DNA of 64,000 bases from Laceyella sacchari (lineage in GTDB: Bacteria > Bacillota > Bacilli > Thermoactinomycetales > Thermoactinomycetaceae). The notes beneath the pieces were generated by a model that searched no databases, had not been told where the DNA came from, and worked only from the letters and a program-made list of their open reading frames with translations. The translations under genes were made by a program, and so were the position numbers. Below, piece after piece: positions 1 to 8,352 of the stretch (its first letter is position 1; the number at the start of each line of letters is the position of its first letter). The stretch spans positions 1,394,738-1,458,737 of the forward strand of contig NZ_SMDD01000001.1 in the NCBI RefSeq assembly GCF_004343255.1, given 5' to 3'.

Positions 1-212
1 GCCCGCTCTGTCAACTGCTCGACATCATCAATCCATTCAAACGGAATGCCGGCATGGGACAATATTTCGCCAAGATAGACTTGAAACACATTTAATCCAT
101 TGTCCCATCTTCTAAGAGCTGCTTTCCGATCCAACAACACACCCACTCGGGCCATCTTCATCGCCAAATCCACCTTCTCATTCCATTTGGAAAAGTCGCT
201 CAAATCCGCCAT
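1..212 (-). CDS. Hypothetical protein, N-terminal fragment cut by the window edge
   Basis: An open frame of 70 codons starts with ATG at 212 and runs off the left end. Its first base overlaps the stop of the preceding acetyltransferase gene (TGATG), so it is probably translationally coupled to it and is the last visible gene of the sugar-uptake operon. The visible part has no signal peptide or membrane segment; it contains the stretch VFQVYLGEILSHAGIPFEWI. I do not recognise the family. Its position suggests a sugar-utilisation enzyme, but that is context only. Confidence 0.6.
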   Translation of the reverse strand, partial: MADLSDFSKWNEKVDLAMKMARVGVLLDRKAALRRWDNGLNVFQVYLGEILSHAGIPFEWIDDVEQLTER

Positions 213-1354
213 CAGACATAATTTAATCCACCGGCATAGGGAAACGGAATCGGAAACAATTCTTTCAAAACAGAGAACGAACCCTGAAGGTGATTCGTGT
301 GAGGGGCCGGATCAAACAGCAACGACACAAACGCCTGTGCATCCAAGATGACCATCTCCCCATCAAGACGCAGTTCCGCGCGGCCATTTGGCAAAGCCCG
401 CACTTCCAAACCGGTGCCCAGGCGCTGGTGTTTCTCCTGCAGATATGGGCGCAGTTGCTGCATCAGCCTTTCCGGATGGACGATGCGCACGGTTCCCAGA
501 TTTTGCTCAGCACATTGTTCCGCAGGCGCCAAGGCTTGTGCCAACTCCGTCTCATGCCATAAAACCGGAGCGTCCAAGCGCTCAAGCCGATAACGCTTAA
601 CAGCATGCGCCAACGCAAGCGCGACCAAGTGCGGTTCCCCTGCCCATTCGATGGCCAGGGCAGGCGTTGCCGCTCCCTCGTCCGCAGGCACAGCCACTAC
701 CGCAAAGGCTTTAACCTGCCCTTCGACTTCAGCAATCAACACGCGGTGACGCAAGTTCATGCAACTGGCATTCGCTTCTGCCTGCATCAGGGCGGCTATA
801 TCCCAAACACTCTGTTCAAATCTGACTTCTCTCTTCCGCGCCAATTCCGTCACCTTAAACCAATCCGTCGGCTCTAACTCCCTCAGATGCACCTCCGCAT
901 CCGCCGAGACGTTCCGGCCAATCTCCGATGCTGAATCCGATCCGATCATGAAACGGGTAGCCGTGCCAAATCGGAAACAATCTATCCGCTCATACAACGG
1001 CCCATAGCCGGACACCAGCAATAAAGAAGCTTCCGCTTCGTCGATATGAGCCAAGATGCGCCGCAGAATCATTCCGGCAATCCCTTTTCCGCGATAGTCA
1101 GGATGAGTGCAAACCGAACCGACCGAAAACACATTCAACCGGGCGCTACCGATGCGCACAATGCTCGGCACCAAGCCTACAAATGAAACAAGCCCGCCAT
1201 CCGCGAACGCGCCGTATGACTGGCCCAGACTAGATGAAAATACATGGGGAAAAGCCTGCGCCATTGAAGGCTGGCTAGACGTGCGAAACGTTTCGTCAGA
1301 AAGCCGAACAGCTGTCTTTAATTCATCAGCATGCAACAAACGGACATCGACCAT
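212..1354 (-). CDS. GNAT family N-acetyltransferase, Eis-like
   Basis: This 380-residue cytoplasmic protein is predicted to move an acetyl group from acetyl-CoA to an amine. An N-terminal GNAT fold carries the acetyl-CoA loop in VCTHPDYRGKGIAGMIL near residues 80-96. A second GNAT-like half and a C-terminal lipid-transfer-like region follow, and the total length is close to the roughly 400 residues of the Eis family. The ATG at 1354 was chosen because AAAGGGGAG lies 7-8 bases upstream; an in-frame GTG at 1375 also exists. It begins 17 bases after the DUF4091 gene in the sugar operon. The substrate cannot be read from sequence, and Eis-like proteins occur in many contexts. Confidence 0.8.
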   Translation of the reverse strand: MVDVRLLHADELKTAVRLSDETFRTSSQPSMAQAFPHVFSSSLGQSYGAFADGGLVSFVGLVPSIVRIGSARLNVFSVGSVCTHPDYRGKGIAGMILRRILAHIDEAEASLLLVSGYGPLYERIDCFRFGTATRFMIGSDSASEIGRNVSADAEVHLRELEPTDWFKVTELARKREVRFEQSVWDIAALMQAEANASCMNLRHRVLIAEVEGQVKAFAVVAVPADEGAATPALAIEWAGEPHLVALALAHAVKRYRLERLDAPVLWHETELAQALAPAEQCAEQNLGTVRIVHPERLMQQLRPYLQEKHQRLGTGLEVRALPNGRAELRLDGEMVILDAQAFVSLLFDPAPHTNHLQGSFSVLKELFPIPFPYAGGLNYV

Positions 1355-1371
1355 GGGCATGCTCCCCTTTC

Positions 1372-3087
1372 TCACAATTCGAGAATCAATCGATCATAGT
1401 CAGCTGGATTTAAACTGTATAGTTCGGCGCGCCTCTTTTTCGCTTCGGGACAGAACTCGCTTGCATCCTGAAACAGAAACACCCTGTTCAATGCTCGCTC
1501 CACCTGATCCGACTGCCCCGACTCCTTTAACAGCTGCATCAATTCATAATCCCGGATTCCCCGTTGCAACCATTTGTATCGAAGCGACAACAACGGTTTT
1601 CCGGTAGCCCCCGGATAAACAAAATTCATGTCTCCCGCTTTCCAAACCGGCGCCCGATATGACAACTTTTCCAAGGGGCGCTCCGGCCAAACCGTGTAAT
1701 TCCAACGCAAAAAGCCGTCCAACTTCCACTTTTCTGCTAGCCATGGAATCAGTCGGCACTCCACCGGCGGCGACCCGATGAACGTGTTGGGAAAGTCGGG
1801 GTGACAACAAACATAATACAACAACTTTCCGGGGATTTGCGGTTTTCGTTCCAGCAGCTGCTCATACTCGGCGGCCACACATTGCAAGATGGGAACATAA
1901 TCATGGATTTCGGAAAGATTGTGGTGGAGAAATGCCGTTTGAGCGATGGCAATCTTATAACGAAAACAGGGAGCGACTTGCCGCAAAGCAGACACTCTCT
2001 CTTTAAACACGGCAAACTCTTTTGGCTCATCAGCAAGAACGCGGACGCGGTCAATCCAACCTTTTTCGATGAAATGCGCTTGCAACGCCCGCACGTAGGC
2101 GTCGAAATCCTCTCTCCGGCGCATAAAGCGAAATGTACCCGACCCGCTGTCATAATAGCGAATGCGGACACCATCGGGATGATCCGCGATGACAGACCCA
2201 TAACCCGCCTCGGGGTCCTGCCAGATGTTCAACAATCCGAATAATTCGATCTCCTCTGCAATCCCATATCGTTCCGCCAGAGCTACATAGCGGTCCATGG
2301 CAGAAAAATCATATACAAACTGGCCGTTCCCGCGCCGAGTGACCCGAACCATGCTGTATTCGAACAAATCGGCAGGTTCCGGATCACGATGACTGTGTTG
2401 TCCCGACCACGGAATTTCCGACACCACCACGGACACCGCTTTTTGCCCCAATTGCGCCAAACTGTGCAGATAACGGTCAAGAATTGCAAAATGTTCGTCA
2501 GACCACAGACGGACGTCGTACTTTCTGGCGATGTTGGAGTTGTGCTGCCACAAATCGAGATAAAACCGGTATTGCGATGGTTCCGGCAACAAGTAATCTT
2601 TGATGGTAAGGGAAAACGGGCACTCACCCAACAGCCGCTCATCTTCAAACAACGTGCGAGCATATATTCGCACCATGCCGCTATACACACCTGGCTGGCT
2701 GGCATCGGTCGTTTCGCACTCCACCCACACTTGTTGCAAATGCCGACGTTCTACAAACACCGTACTTTGCTCCAGCAACACGTCCGATTTCAAACACCCA
2801 TCATCATCCTCAATCAATCCGATCAAACGGACTTCCGTCCGCACCGGCGCATCCGTGTCAATTTCCAACCGCACAATGGTGAGCGGACCGCCTTTCCAAA
2901 ACAGGGGATCGGTGCTTGTAGTGAGCAGAAATGCTTCATCTGCGGCAATGAGCACTTGGAAAGCAGCGCTATCTCTCCGACAACAGGCGAGATCCAGACG
3001 TTTAGTGGCCGTCACCTGCCGCACTTCCTCCCAAGTGAGTGATCCCTTTACATATTTGTGAAACATCGTGGCCAAACCGAAATGCAA
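1372..3087 (-). CDS. DUF4091 domain protein, putative carbohydrate-active enzyme
   Basis: The protein has 571 residues and no signal peptide. An N-terminal beta-rich part (about 1-170) is followed by a TIM-barrel-like region containing SVVVSEIPWSGQHSH and a C-terminal DUF4091 domain with the typical WLQRGIRDYELMQLLKESG near residues 515-533. DUF4091 proteins are found with glycoside-hydrolase loci but few have a demonstrated activity. Start: TTG at 3087 preceded by GGAGGGATC; an upstream in-frame TTG at 3108 lacks a ribosome site. It is flanked by Gfo/Idh dehydrogenases and an acetyltransferase in one operon, which suggests intracellular processing of an imported saccharide. This is inferred, and the catalytic residues were not identified. 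Confidence 0.72.
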   Translation of the reverse strand: MHFGLATMFHKYVKGSLTWEEVRQVTATKRLDLACCRRDSAAFQVLIAADEAFLLTTSTDPLFWKGGPLTIVRLEIDTDAPVRTEVRLIGLIEDDDGCLKSDVLLEQSTVFVERRHLQQVWVECETTDASQPGVYSGMVRIYARTLFEDERLLGECPFSLTIKDYLLPEPSQYRFYLDLWQHNSNIARKYDVRLWSDEHFAILDRYLHSLAQLGQKAVSVVVSEIPWSGQHSHRDPEPADLFEYSMVRVTRRGNGQFVYDFSAMDRYVALAERYGIAEEIELFGLLNIWQDPEAGYGSVIADHPDGVRIRYYDSGSGTFRFMRRREDFDAYVRALQAHFIEKGWIDRVRVLADEPKEFAVFKERVSALRQVAPCFRYKIAIAQTAFLHHNLSEIHDYVPILQCVAAEYEQLLERKPQIPGKLLYYVCCHPDFPNTFIGSPPVECRLIPWLAEKWKLDGFLRWNYTVWPERPLEKLSYRAPVWKAGDMNFVYPGATGKPLLSLRYKWLQRGIRDYELMQLLKESGQSDQVERALNRVFLFQDASEFCPEAKKRRAELYSLNPADYDRLILEL

Positions 3088-3122
3088 CGCGATCCCTCCA
3101 GACTGCAAGCGCTAAGATGGGG

Positions 3123-4025
3123 TTATAACGCAACGGTTTCTCCGGTCAGGCGGCTTTCATTCACCGCCTCGATGAAGCGGATGATTTGCCGTGTTTCCCG
3201 GAAATCAACAGGTGGTTTCCCTGTGGTGAACATCTCCATGATATGCGTGAGCAGACTGGCATAGTACGGTTTGGCGCTGGCGTTCACATCCACGGCGCGC
3301 GTGCCTCCACATCGATGGATTAAAGCGCCGAACCCATTGTTTCCCTTGCGGTTGCCGCGAACAACGCCGATACGTCCATCTTCCCATATCCCTACCGCCA
3401 CATCCTGTTCATCGTTGCCTGCCGCAGTGACGCGGACACATCCTTTGCCCAGGATGGCAAACAGCATTTCCACGGTGTGAATCCCATACCAGAACCAGCC
3501 GGGTTGCGTCGGTTCAAGCGGCATGGGGCCGTAACAATCCACTCCGTAAACATCACCTGGTTCCGTTTCAGCTAGCGCCGTTGTCAGCGCTTCCGCGTAT
3601 CGGAGCGCGGAGCAACTCAATACCGGCACCTGATATCGGTCGGCGAGAGCAAAGATTTTATCCGCATCGGTACTGGTGAGCGCCAATGGTTTATCGATGA
3701 ACACCGGTTTGCCGTAGGGAGCAATTTTTTTAAATTGTTCCAAATGCACCCTCCCATCAACCGATTCCAACAAGATGGCATCGACTTGTTCGGCGACGGT
3801 TTCAGGCGTGCTGACAATGGCAACTCCATATTGATCGGCCAGCTGACGCGTATATTCTTCCACACGTGTTCGACTCAGATCAAAGTCAGGGGACCCACCA
3901 GGATATGCCGCAACGACCCGCCCACCAGGCACATGATGTGGCTCTTTTGGATCATGCAACAATTTCGTAAACGCCGTCACATGCGACGTATCCAAACCGA
4001 TGATGCCCAATCTCAATGTACTCAA
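3123..4025 (-). CDS. Gfo/Idh/MocA family NAD(P)-dependent oxidoreductase (second copy)
   Basis: The N-terminal Rossmann segment STLRLGIIGLDTSHVTAFTK and the FIDKPLALT motif (the family's EKP-like strand) identify a dehydrogenase acting on sugars or cyclitols. The protein is about 300 residues. The frame is open back to 4127, but that would overlap the previous gene by 85 bases. TTG at 4025, preceded by GAGGTG at 6-base spacing, is the most likely start, and GTG at 4034 is possible. It follows the first Gfo/Idh gene by 17 bases. Paired Gfo/Idh enzymes in sugar operons often perform successive oxidation and reduction at one carbon. The substrate is unknown. Confidence 0.82.
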   Translation of the reverse strand: MSTLRLGIIGLDTSHVTAFTKLLHDPKEPHHVPGGRVVAAYPGGSPDFDLSRTRVEEYTRQLADQYGVAIVSTPETVAEQVDAILLESVDGRVHLEQFKKIAPYGKPVFIDKPLALTSTDADKIFALADRYQVPVLSCSALRYAEALTTALAETEPGDVYGVDCYGPMPLEPTQPGWFWYGIHTVEMLFAILGKGCVRVTAAGNDEQDVAVGIWEDGRIGVVRGNRKGNNGFGALIHRCGGTRAVDVNASAKPYYASLLTHIMEMFTTGKPPVDFRETRQIIRFIEAVNESRLTGETVAL

Positions 4026-4042
4026 GGTTTTCACCTCTTCCG

Positions 4043-5203
4043 TCACGAATTGCTCCCTTCTTGATCCTCCGGCCAGCCAATAGGCAAAAAAGCGTTGGTC
4101 AGCGCCGACTCTCTCGCCCTCAAGCACATCAACGCACTTAGCAATCCGGCTTCCATCGGCGCAATCGACTTCGCCTCCCCTTTCATCACCGCGATGAAAT
4201 TGCGGGCGAGCACTGCGTCTCCACCGAAGTGGCCCGCCTCTTCAGTCATTTCGTATGTCTCAACCACAGGTGAATGATGCATGTAAACTTTGACTGTATT
4301 TGTGTAGAAGTCGAACTCCAACGTTCCTTTGTAGCCCAGTAAGCGGGCTCCCCGGCTTCCAGCCTTCCCTCTGGCGAAGAAATTTTGTGAATAAGAGACG
4401 TGCATCCCGGTCTCATACCGGATCAACGCGCTTCCTGCATCTTCATTCCCCGTATCCACCGCAAAGCAACAGTATTCACCGGCTGGTGTTTCATGGGGCA
4501 ATCTGCGAATATTTACTGTGCTATCAGGACATGCATGCCGCTCATCACAATCAACGCATTTGAGCCCGGCCGGCTTATTCCCTTTGAACACCTGCTTGGA
4601 CGTCATCGCGCAAATCAGCGTCGGCTGCATCCCCAACAGATAATTGATGTAATCAAAATCGTGCGTCGCTTTTTGCAAAAACAATCCGCCCGTTTCCTTT
4701 TCATCGCGGTACCAGTGATGATAATACACGCCGCCGTAGGGCACATTGTTAACAGCTTGCACATGCTCCACCGTACCGATCTTTCCCGAATCGATAATCT
4801 CTTTGACCAATGTCACCAATGGCGCCGCCCGAAGTGGGAAGGATACCACCACTTCGGTTCCGGTCGCCTCATATTTCTGTTTGAGTCGAAGCAATGCGTG
4901 CTCATCTGTAGCCACCGGCTTCTCCAAAAACAGGGGAATCCCCCTCGGCAAGACTTTGATGGCCATGTCCGCATGTAGTGAACATCGGGTGCCGATCAAT
5001 ATGCCATGCAATTCGGCCCCCTGCACCATTGCTTCCGGACTGTCATAAAAAACGATCTCTGTCGCTTCCTCTCCCAACTCCTGCTTAATAACATTGTTTT
5101 GCAAATCATTGATGGCCACCACCCGACAATCCGGATCGATTCGGCGCATTTCCGCCACCATGTGCCGAATCCGCCGTCCATACCCGATAACACCCAACCG
5201 CAC
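4043..5203 (-). CDS. Gfo/Idh/MocA family oxidoreductase with internal Cys cluster
   Basis: This 386-residue cytoplasmic dehydrogenase has an N-terminal NAD(P) fold (MRLGVIGYGRRIRHM), the LFLEKPVATDE motif with the conserved Lys near residue 99, and a substrate domain containing KATHDFDYINYLLG. An insertion, CVDCDERHACPDS near residue 218, holds three cysteines that could bind metal or be structural. Start: GTG at 5203 after GGGGGGAACTGCG; no better ATG exists upstream. It lies 12 bases after the second ABC permease, so it belongs to the sugar-import transcript. A role in modifying the imported sugar is inferred from position. Confidence 0.85.
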   Translation of the reverse strand: MRLGVIGYGRRIRHMVAEMRRIDPDCRVVAINDLQNNVIKQELGEEATEIVFYDSPEAMVQGAELHGILIGTRCSLHADMAIKVLPRGIPLFLEKPVATDEHALLRLKQKYEATGTEVVVSFPLRAAPLVTLVKEIIDSGKIGTVEHVQAVNNVPYGGVYYHHWYRDEKETGGLFLQKATHDFDYINYLLGMQPTLICAMTSKQVFKGNKPAGLKCVDCDERHACPDSTVNIRRLPHETPAGEYCCFAVDTGNEDAGSALIRYETGMHVSYSQNFFARGKAGSRGARLLGYKGTLEFDFYTNTVKVYMHHSPVVETYEMTEEAGHFGGDAVLARNFIAVMKGEAKSIAPMEAGLLSALMCLRARESALTNAFLPIGWPEDQEGSNS

Positions 5204-5215
5204 CGCAGTTCCCCC

Positions 5216-6061
5216 CTATCCTTTAATGGCCCCTTGCATGCCGGAAACGAAATAACGTTGCATCATCAGATAGAAAACGATGATCGGCAACAGGGAGACC
5301 ACCGTGCCAGCAGCCATGACTCGCACATCATCGCCAAAGGTGCCCGACAAATACGCAAGCCCCAGCGCCAAGGGATACAAGTCATCATTCTTTAACACGA
5401 TTAACGGCCAGATGAAGGAATTCCACACGGATATGAACGAAAATACGCTTAACGCCGCCAGTGTCGGTTTCGTCAATGGCAACATGATGCTCCACCACAT
5501 CCTAAACGGGCCACATCCGTCCAAAATGGCCGCTTCCTCCAGCTCTTTCGGAATGCTGAGATACGCTTGCCGCATCAAAAAGATGGAAAATCCGCCCACC
5601 AATCCGGGAATGATCAATCCCCACCACGAATCGATGAGCCCCAGTTTTTGCGTAATGATAAATAACGGCACCAGTTTGCCTTCTTCCGGAAAAAACATGG
5701 TACCGATAATTGCATAAAAAATCAGATCTCGGCCCGGAAATGTCATCCTCGCCAACGGATACGCGGTCAATGAGGTTAAAAACAGGTGGGCAGGCACCAT
5801 CACCACGATCAGGATGAAAGAATTCAACAAATATTTCGGGAATGGGATTACCGTCAGAGCCTCCACAAACTGATCCCATACCGGCGGTTTCGGGATCAAG
5901 TCAGGCGGAAATGTGAATACATCCTGTGCATTCGATTTGAACGCTGTCGACAGCAGCCACAAAAAGGGACCGACAAACAAGAGTGCGATCAAAAGAAGCA
6001 ACAGATACATCAACGCTTTGCGCGCGATGGCAATCCCCATGCGCTTGCGCTCCGCATTCAT
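5216..6061 (-). CDS. Carbohydrate ABC transporter permease, MalG/CUT1 type
   Basis: The protein has 281 residues with six predicted membrane helices. The permease coupling loop is seen in EAAILDGCGPFRMWWSIMLPL near residue 195, which matches the EAA motif that docks on the ATPase. The N-terminal helix MYLLLLLIALLFVGPFLWLL is typical of the MalG branch. The start overlaps the stop of the MalF-type permease by four bases (ATGA), so the two subunits are probably made in equal amounts. No ATPase gene lies nearby. In Bacillales such importers usually share a housekeeping ATPase of the MsmX type, which is the likely energy source here. Confidence 0.93.
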   Translation of the reverse strand: MNAERKRMGIAIARKALMYLLLLLIALLFVGPFLWLLSTAFKSNAQDVFTFPPDLIPKPPVWDQFVEALTVIPFPKYLLNSFILIVVMVPAHLFLTSLTAYPLARMTFPGRDLIFYAIIGTMFFPEEGKLVPLFIITQKLGLIDSWWGLIIPGLVGGFSIFLMRQAYLSIPKELEEAAILDGCGPFRMWWSIMLPLTKPTLAALSVFSFISVWNSFIWPLIVLKNDDLYPLALGLAYLSGTFGDDVRVMAAGTVVSLLPIIVFYLMMQRYFVSGMQGAIKG

Positions 6062-6975
6062 CCTACCCGCCCCCCGTTGGACAACTTGAAATTAATGATC
6101 GTCAAGACCATCAAAATGAGCCAGAGCACCATCCCCATCGCCGTCGCATACCCCATATCCAGCTCCACAAATGCTTTTTGATAAATGTACAGCGGCAATG
6201 TCAACGTGCTGTCAAATGGTCCGCCACCCGTCATGATATAAATGCTGGTAAACATCTGTACGCTAGCCAACGTGGATAAGACAAGGATCACGGCAATGGT
6301 CGGTCGTAGTTGCGGCAAATAGACATGCCACAATACCCTTACTCTGCCGGCACCATCCATCTTGGCGGCCTCCACCAACTCCTGTGAAATCGTCTGCAAT
6401 CCGGCGAGATAGATCACCATGTAAAAACCAAGCGATTTCCAAACTTCCAACACAGCGACGGCAGGGAGGGCAGTGTCGGGGTTTAGAAGCCAGTTGACGG
6501 CCTCTTTTTGGAGGCCGATTCCCTGCAAAACAGCGTTAAGCAAGCCGGCGGGATGGTATAAATATTTCCATACGATGGCCACCGCCACCATCGAGGTGAC
6601 CACAGGCAAATAATAGACCACTCGAAACAATTGGATGCCTCGCAGTTTCTGATTGACCAATATCGCGAGGAATAAAGGCACCGTTAACAGTAAAGGAACG
6701 ATGATAAGGAAATATGTCAACGAATTGCTGACCGCGATCCAAAACTTCGTATCTTGCATCAATGCCCGATAATTCTCCCATCCCACCCATTCGGCGGGAG
6801 ACAGGATGTGGTACTCAGTGAATGAATAATAAAACGCACTGAAAATAGGTAAATAGTCAAAGGTGAAGAACAATAGCAACGCCGGAAGTAAAAACAGATA
6901 AGGGAGTAAGGGAATGTTCCGCCTCTTTTTTTTAGATGCGCGATATTCGGCGGTTGGTACGGTTTCATTGCCCAA
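6058..6975 (-). CDS. Sugar ABC transporter permease, MalF/UgpA type
   Basis: This membrane protein of about 305 residues has the EAA loop in LVEAAKMDGAGRVRVLWHVYLP. It forms the translocation channel with the adjacent MalG-type permease. The frame is open to 7038, but that extension would include a 9-bp hairpin that follows the binding-protein gene. TTG at 6975, preceded by GGGGAGAG at about 7 bases, gives the expected short basic N-terminus (SKKKRRN) before the first helix. The gene is third in the operon after the secreted hydrolase-like protein and the solute-binding lipoprotein. Confidence 0.9.
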   Translation of the reverse strand: MGNETVPTAEYRASKKKRRNIPLLPYLFLLPALLLFFTFDYLPIFSAFYYSFTEYHILSPAEWVGWENYRALMQDTKFWIAVSNSLTYFLIIVPLLLTVPLFLAILVNQKLRGIQLFRVVYYLPVVTSMVAVAIVWKYLYHPAGLLNAVLQGIGLQKEAVNWLLNPDTALPAVAVLEVWKSLGFYMVIYLAGLQTISQELVEAAKMDGAGRVRVLWHVYLPQLRPTIAVILVLSTLASVQMFTSIYIMTGGGPFDSTLTLPLYIYQKAFVELDMGYATAMGMVLWLILMVLTIINFKLSNGGRVG

Positions 6976-7004
6976 ATCGCATCTCTCCCCATTGAAGAAA
7001 ATCG

Positions 7005-7029
7005 GGCGGCGAAAAAATGCTTCGCCGCC
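7005..7029 (-). other. Stem-loop between binding-protein and permease genes
   Basis: GGCGGCGAA and TTCGCCGCC pair over 9 bp around a 7-base loop, 17 bases after the stop of the solute-binding protein gene and before the first permease. It has no T-run on the minus strand, so it is unlikely to be a full terminator. Such hairpins in import operons commonly protect the binding-protein mRNA and raise its level above that of the membrane subunits. That role is inferred here. Confidence 0.6.
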
Positions 7030-7046
7030 TGTGCCCATGTGGGCGG

Positions 7047-8330
7047 CTATGACTTGGCAAGGGCTTCATTCCAATGCTTGACTGCTGTATCAAGTGCATC
7101 TTTCACTGTTTTTTTCCCAAGCATGGCCGCCCGGATCTGTTCCAAGTAAAACTCACGCAGTTCTTTTTGCTTGGGGTGGCCCATGTAAGTCAAGGTGAGG
7201 TGGGGAGCGTAGGTAACCATCATTTTGCGCGCGTGGTCTTGAATCGTTTTCACCTCAAAATTAGTGAAAAAGGGGTCTTTCAACGTATCTTCCGTCGAAG
7301 GGAAGATCGGGACCAATTTACAAAATTCCAACTGTTTTTGCGGGCTGGTCAAAAATAGGGCAAAGTCGGCCGCCTCTTTGGGATGTTTTGCTTTCTTTGG
7401 TATCACAAACAGCTGGATATCCTTGACCGCCACTTTTCCCGTGGTGGTAACTGGCGGAACCACTTTCAGTTTTGACAGGACATTGGGCGCGTTTTTCTCA
7501 ATGTTGTTCAACTGAAACGAGCTGGCCAAACCGACGTGCGCCGTCAATCCGTTGTCAAGGGTTTGCTGCAATTGCCGATCATCTTTTACCAGCGCTCCCG
7601 GAGCAATCGCCCCGTCCTTGTACGCTTGGATGAATTTTTCCACAAAGGCGATGTGTTGAGGAGAATTGAATACAGCCTTCTTCCCATCGGCGCTTAATAT
7701 CGGCAATCCTTCGGTGGCGAACGTTTCCAACCCAGGCAAGTCATTGGAGCCATAGACATGGGGCAATCGTTGATGAATTTGTTTGCCATATGCAAACAGT
7801 TCATCCCACGTTTGCGCCGGCTTGTCGGACGAAAGTCCCGCTTTTTGATACAGCTCGGTGTTAATCAAGCCGATTGGCGGCCCCGCATGGTACCAAGGAA
7901 TGGCCATCACTTCGCCATCACGGTTGGTCACACTTTTAACCAGCCCGTCAATATAAGGGGCCATTTTCTCTTTGGCGACCACTTCTGAAATCGGTCTTAA
8001 TGCATGATAGCCTTGCAAAACGGATAACCCTTCACTCGTCTCATTGACCAAATCGGGAGCGCTGCCACTTGACAAAGCAGTGAACAACTTTCCGGTCATG
8101 TCCGCCCCGGGAACATCCACCCAATGGATATCCACGTTGGGGTGGTTTCTCTCATACTCCTGAATGGCACCCTCGATGTAGCCCGAGAAATTTTTCTTCA
8201 GGTTGATCGTCCAAAATTCCAGCTTAATCCGTTCGGAATTGTCAGCCGCCGGGTCGGAGCCAGTGCAACCTGTCATCCCCACAACCAACAAGAAGGACAA
8301 GATCCAAGCCGCCGCACGACTGATTTTCAT
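7047..8330 (-). CDS. Extracellular sugar-binding lipoprotein of an ABC importer
   Basis: This family 1 solute-binding protein has 427 residues. A lipoprotein signal (MKISRAAAWILSFLLVVG then MTGC) places the lipidated Cys at about residue 22. The mature part carries KLEFWTINLKKNFSGYIEGA and WYHAGPPIGLINTELYQKAG, typical of sugar-binding CUT1 proteins. It captures the saccharide outside the membrane and passes it to the two permeases encoded just downstream. Start: ATG at 8330 after GGGGGAAACAAGG. The ligand cannot be read from sequence; the neighbouring glucuronate genes make an oligosaccharide containing uronic acid one possibility. Confidence 0.92.
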   Translation of the reverse strand: MKISRAAAWILSFLLVVGMTGCTGSDPAADNSERIKLEFWTINLKKNFSGYIEGAIQEYERNHPNVDIHWVDVPGADMTGKLFTALSSGSAPDLVNETSEGLSVLQGYHALRPISEVVAKEKMAPYIDGLVKSVTNRDGEVMAIPWYHAGPPIGLINTELYQKAGLSSDKPAQTWDELFAYGKQIHQRLPHVYGSNDLPGLETFATEGLPILSADGKKAVFNSPQHIAFVEKFIQAYKDGAIAPGALVKDDRQLQQTLDNGLTAHVGLASSFQLNNIEKNAPNVLSKLKVVPPVTTTGKVAVKDIQLFVIPKKAKHPKEAADFALFLTSPQKQLEFCKLVPIFPSTEDTLKDPFFTNFEVKTIQDHARKMMVTYAPHLTLTYMGHPKQKELREFYLEQIRAAMLGKKTVKDALDTAVKHWNEALAKS

Positions 8331-8352
8331 CCTTGTTTCCCCCTTGGCCCTC

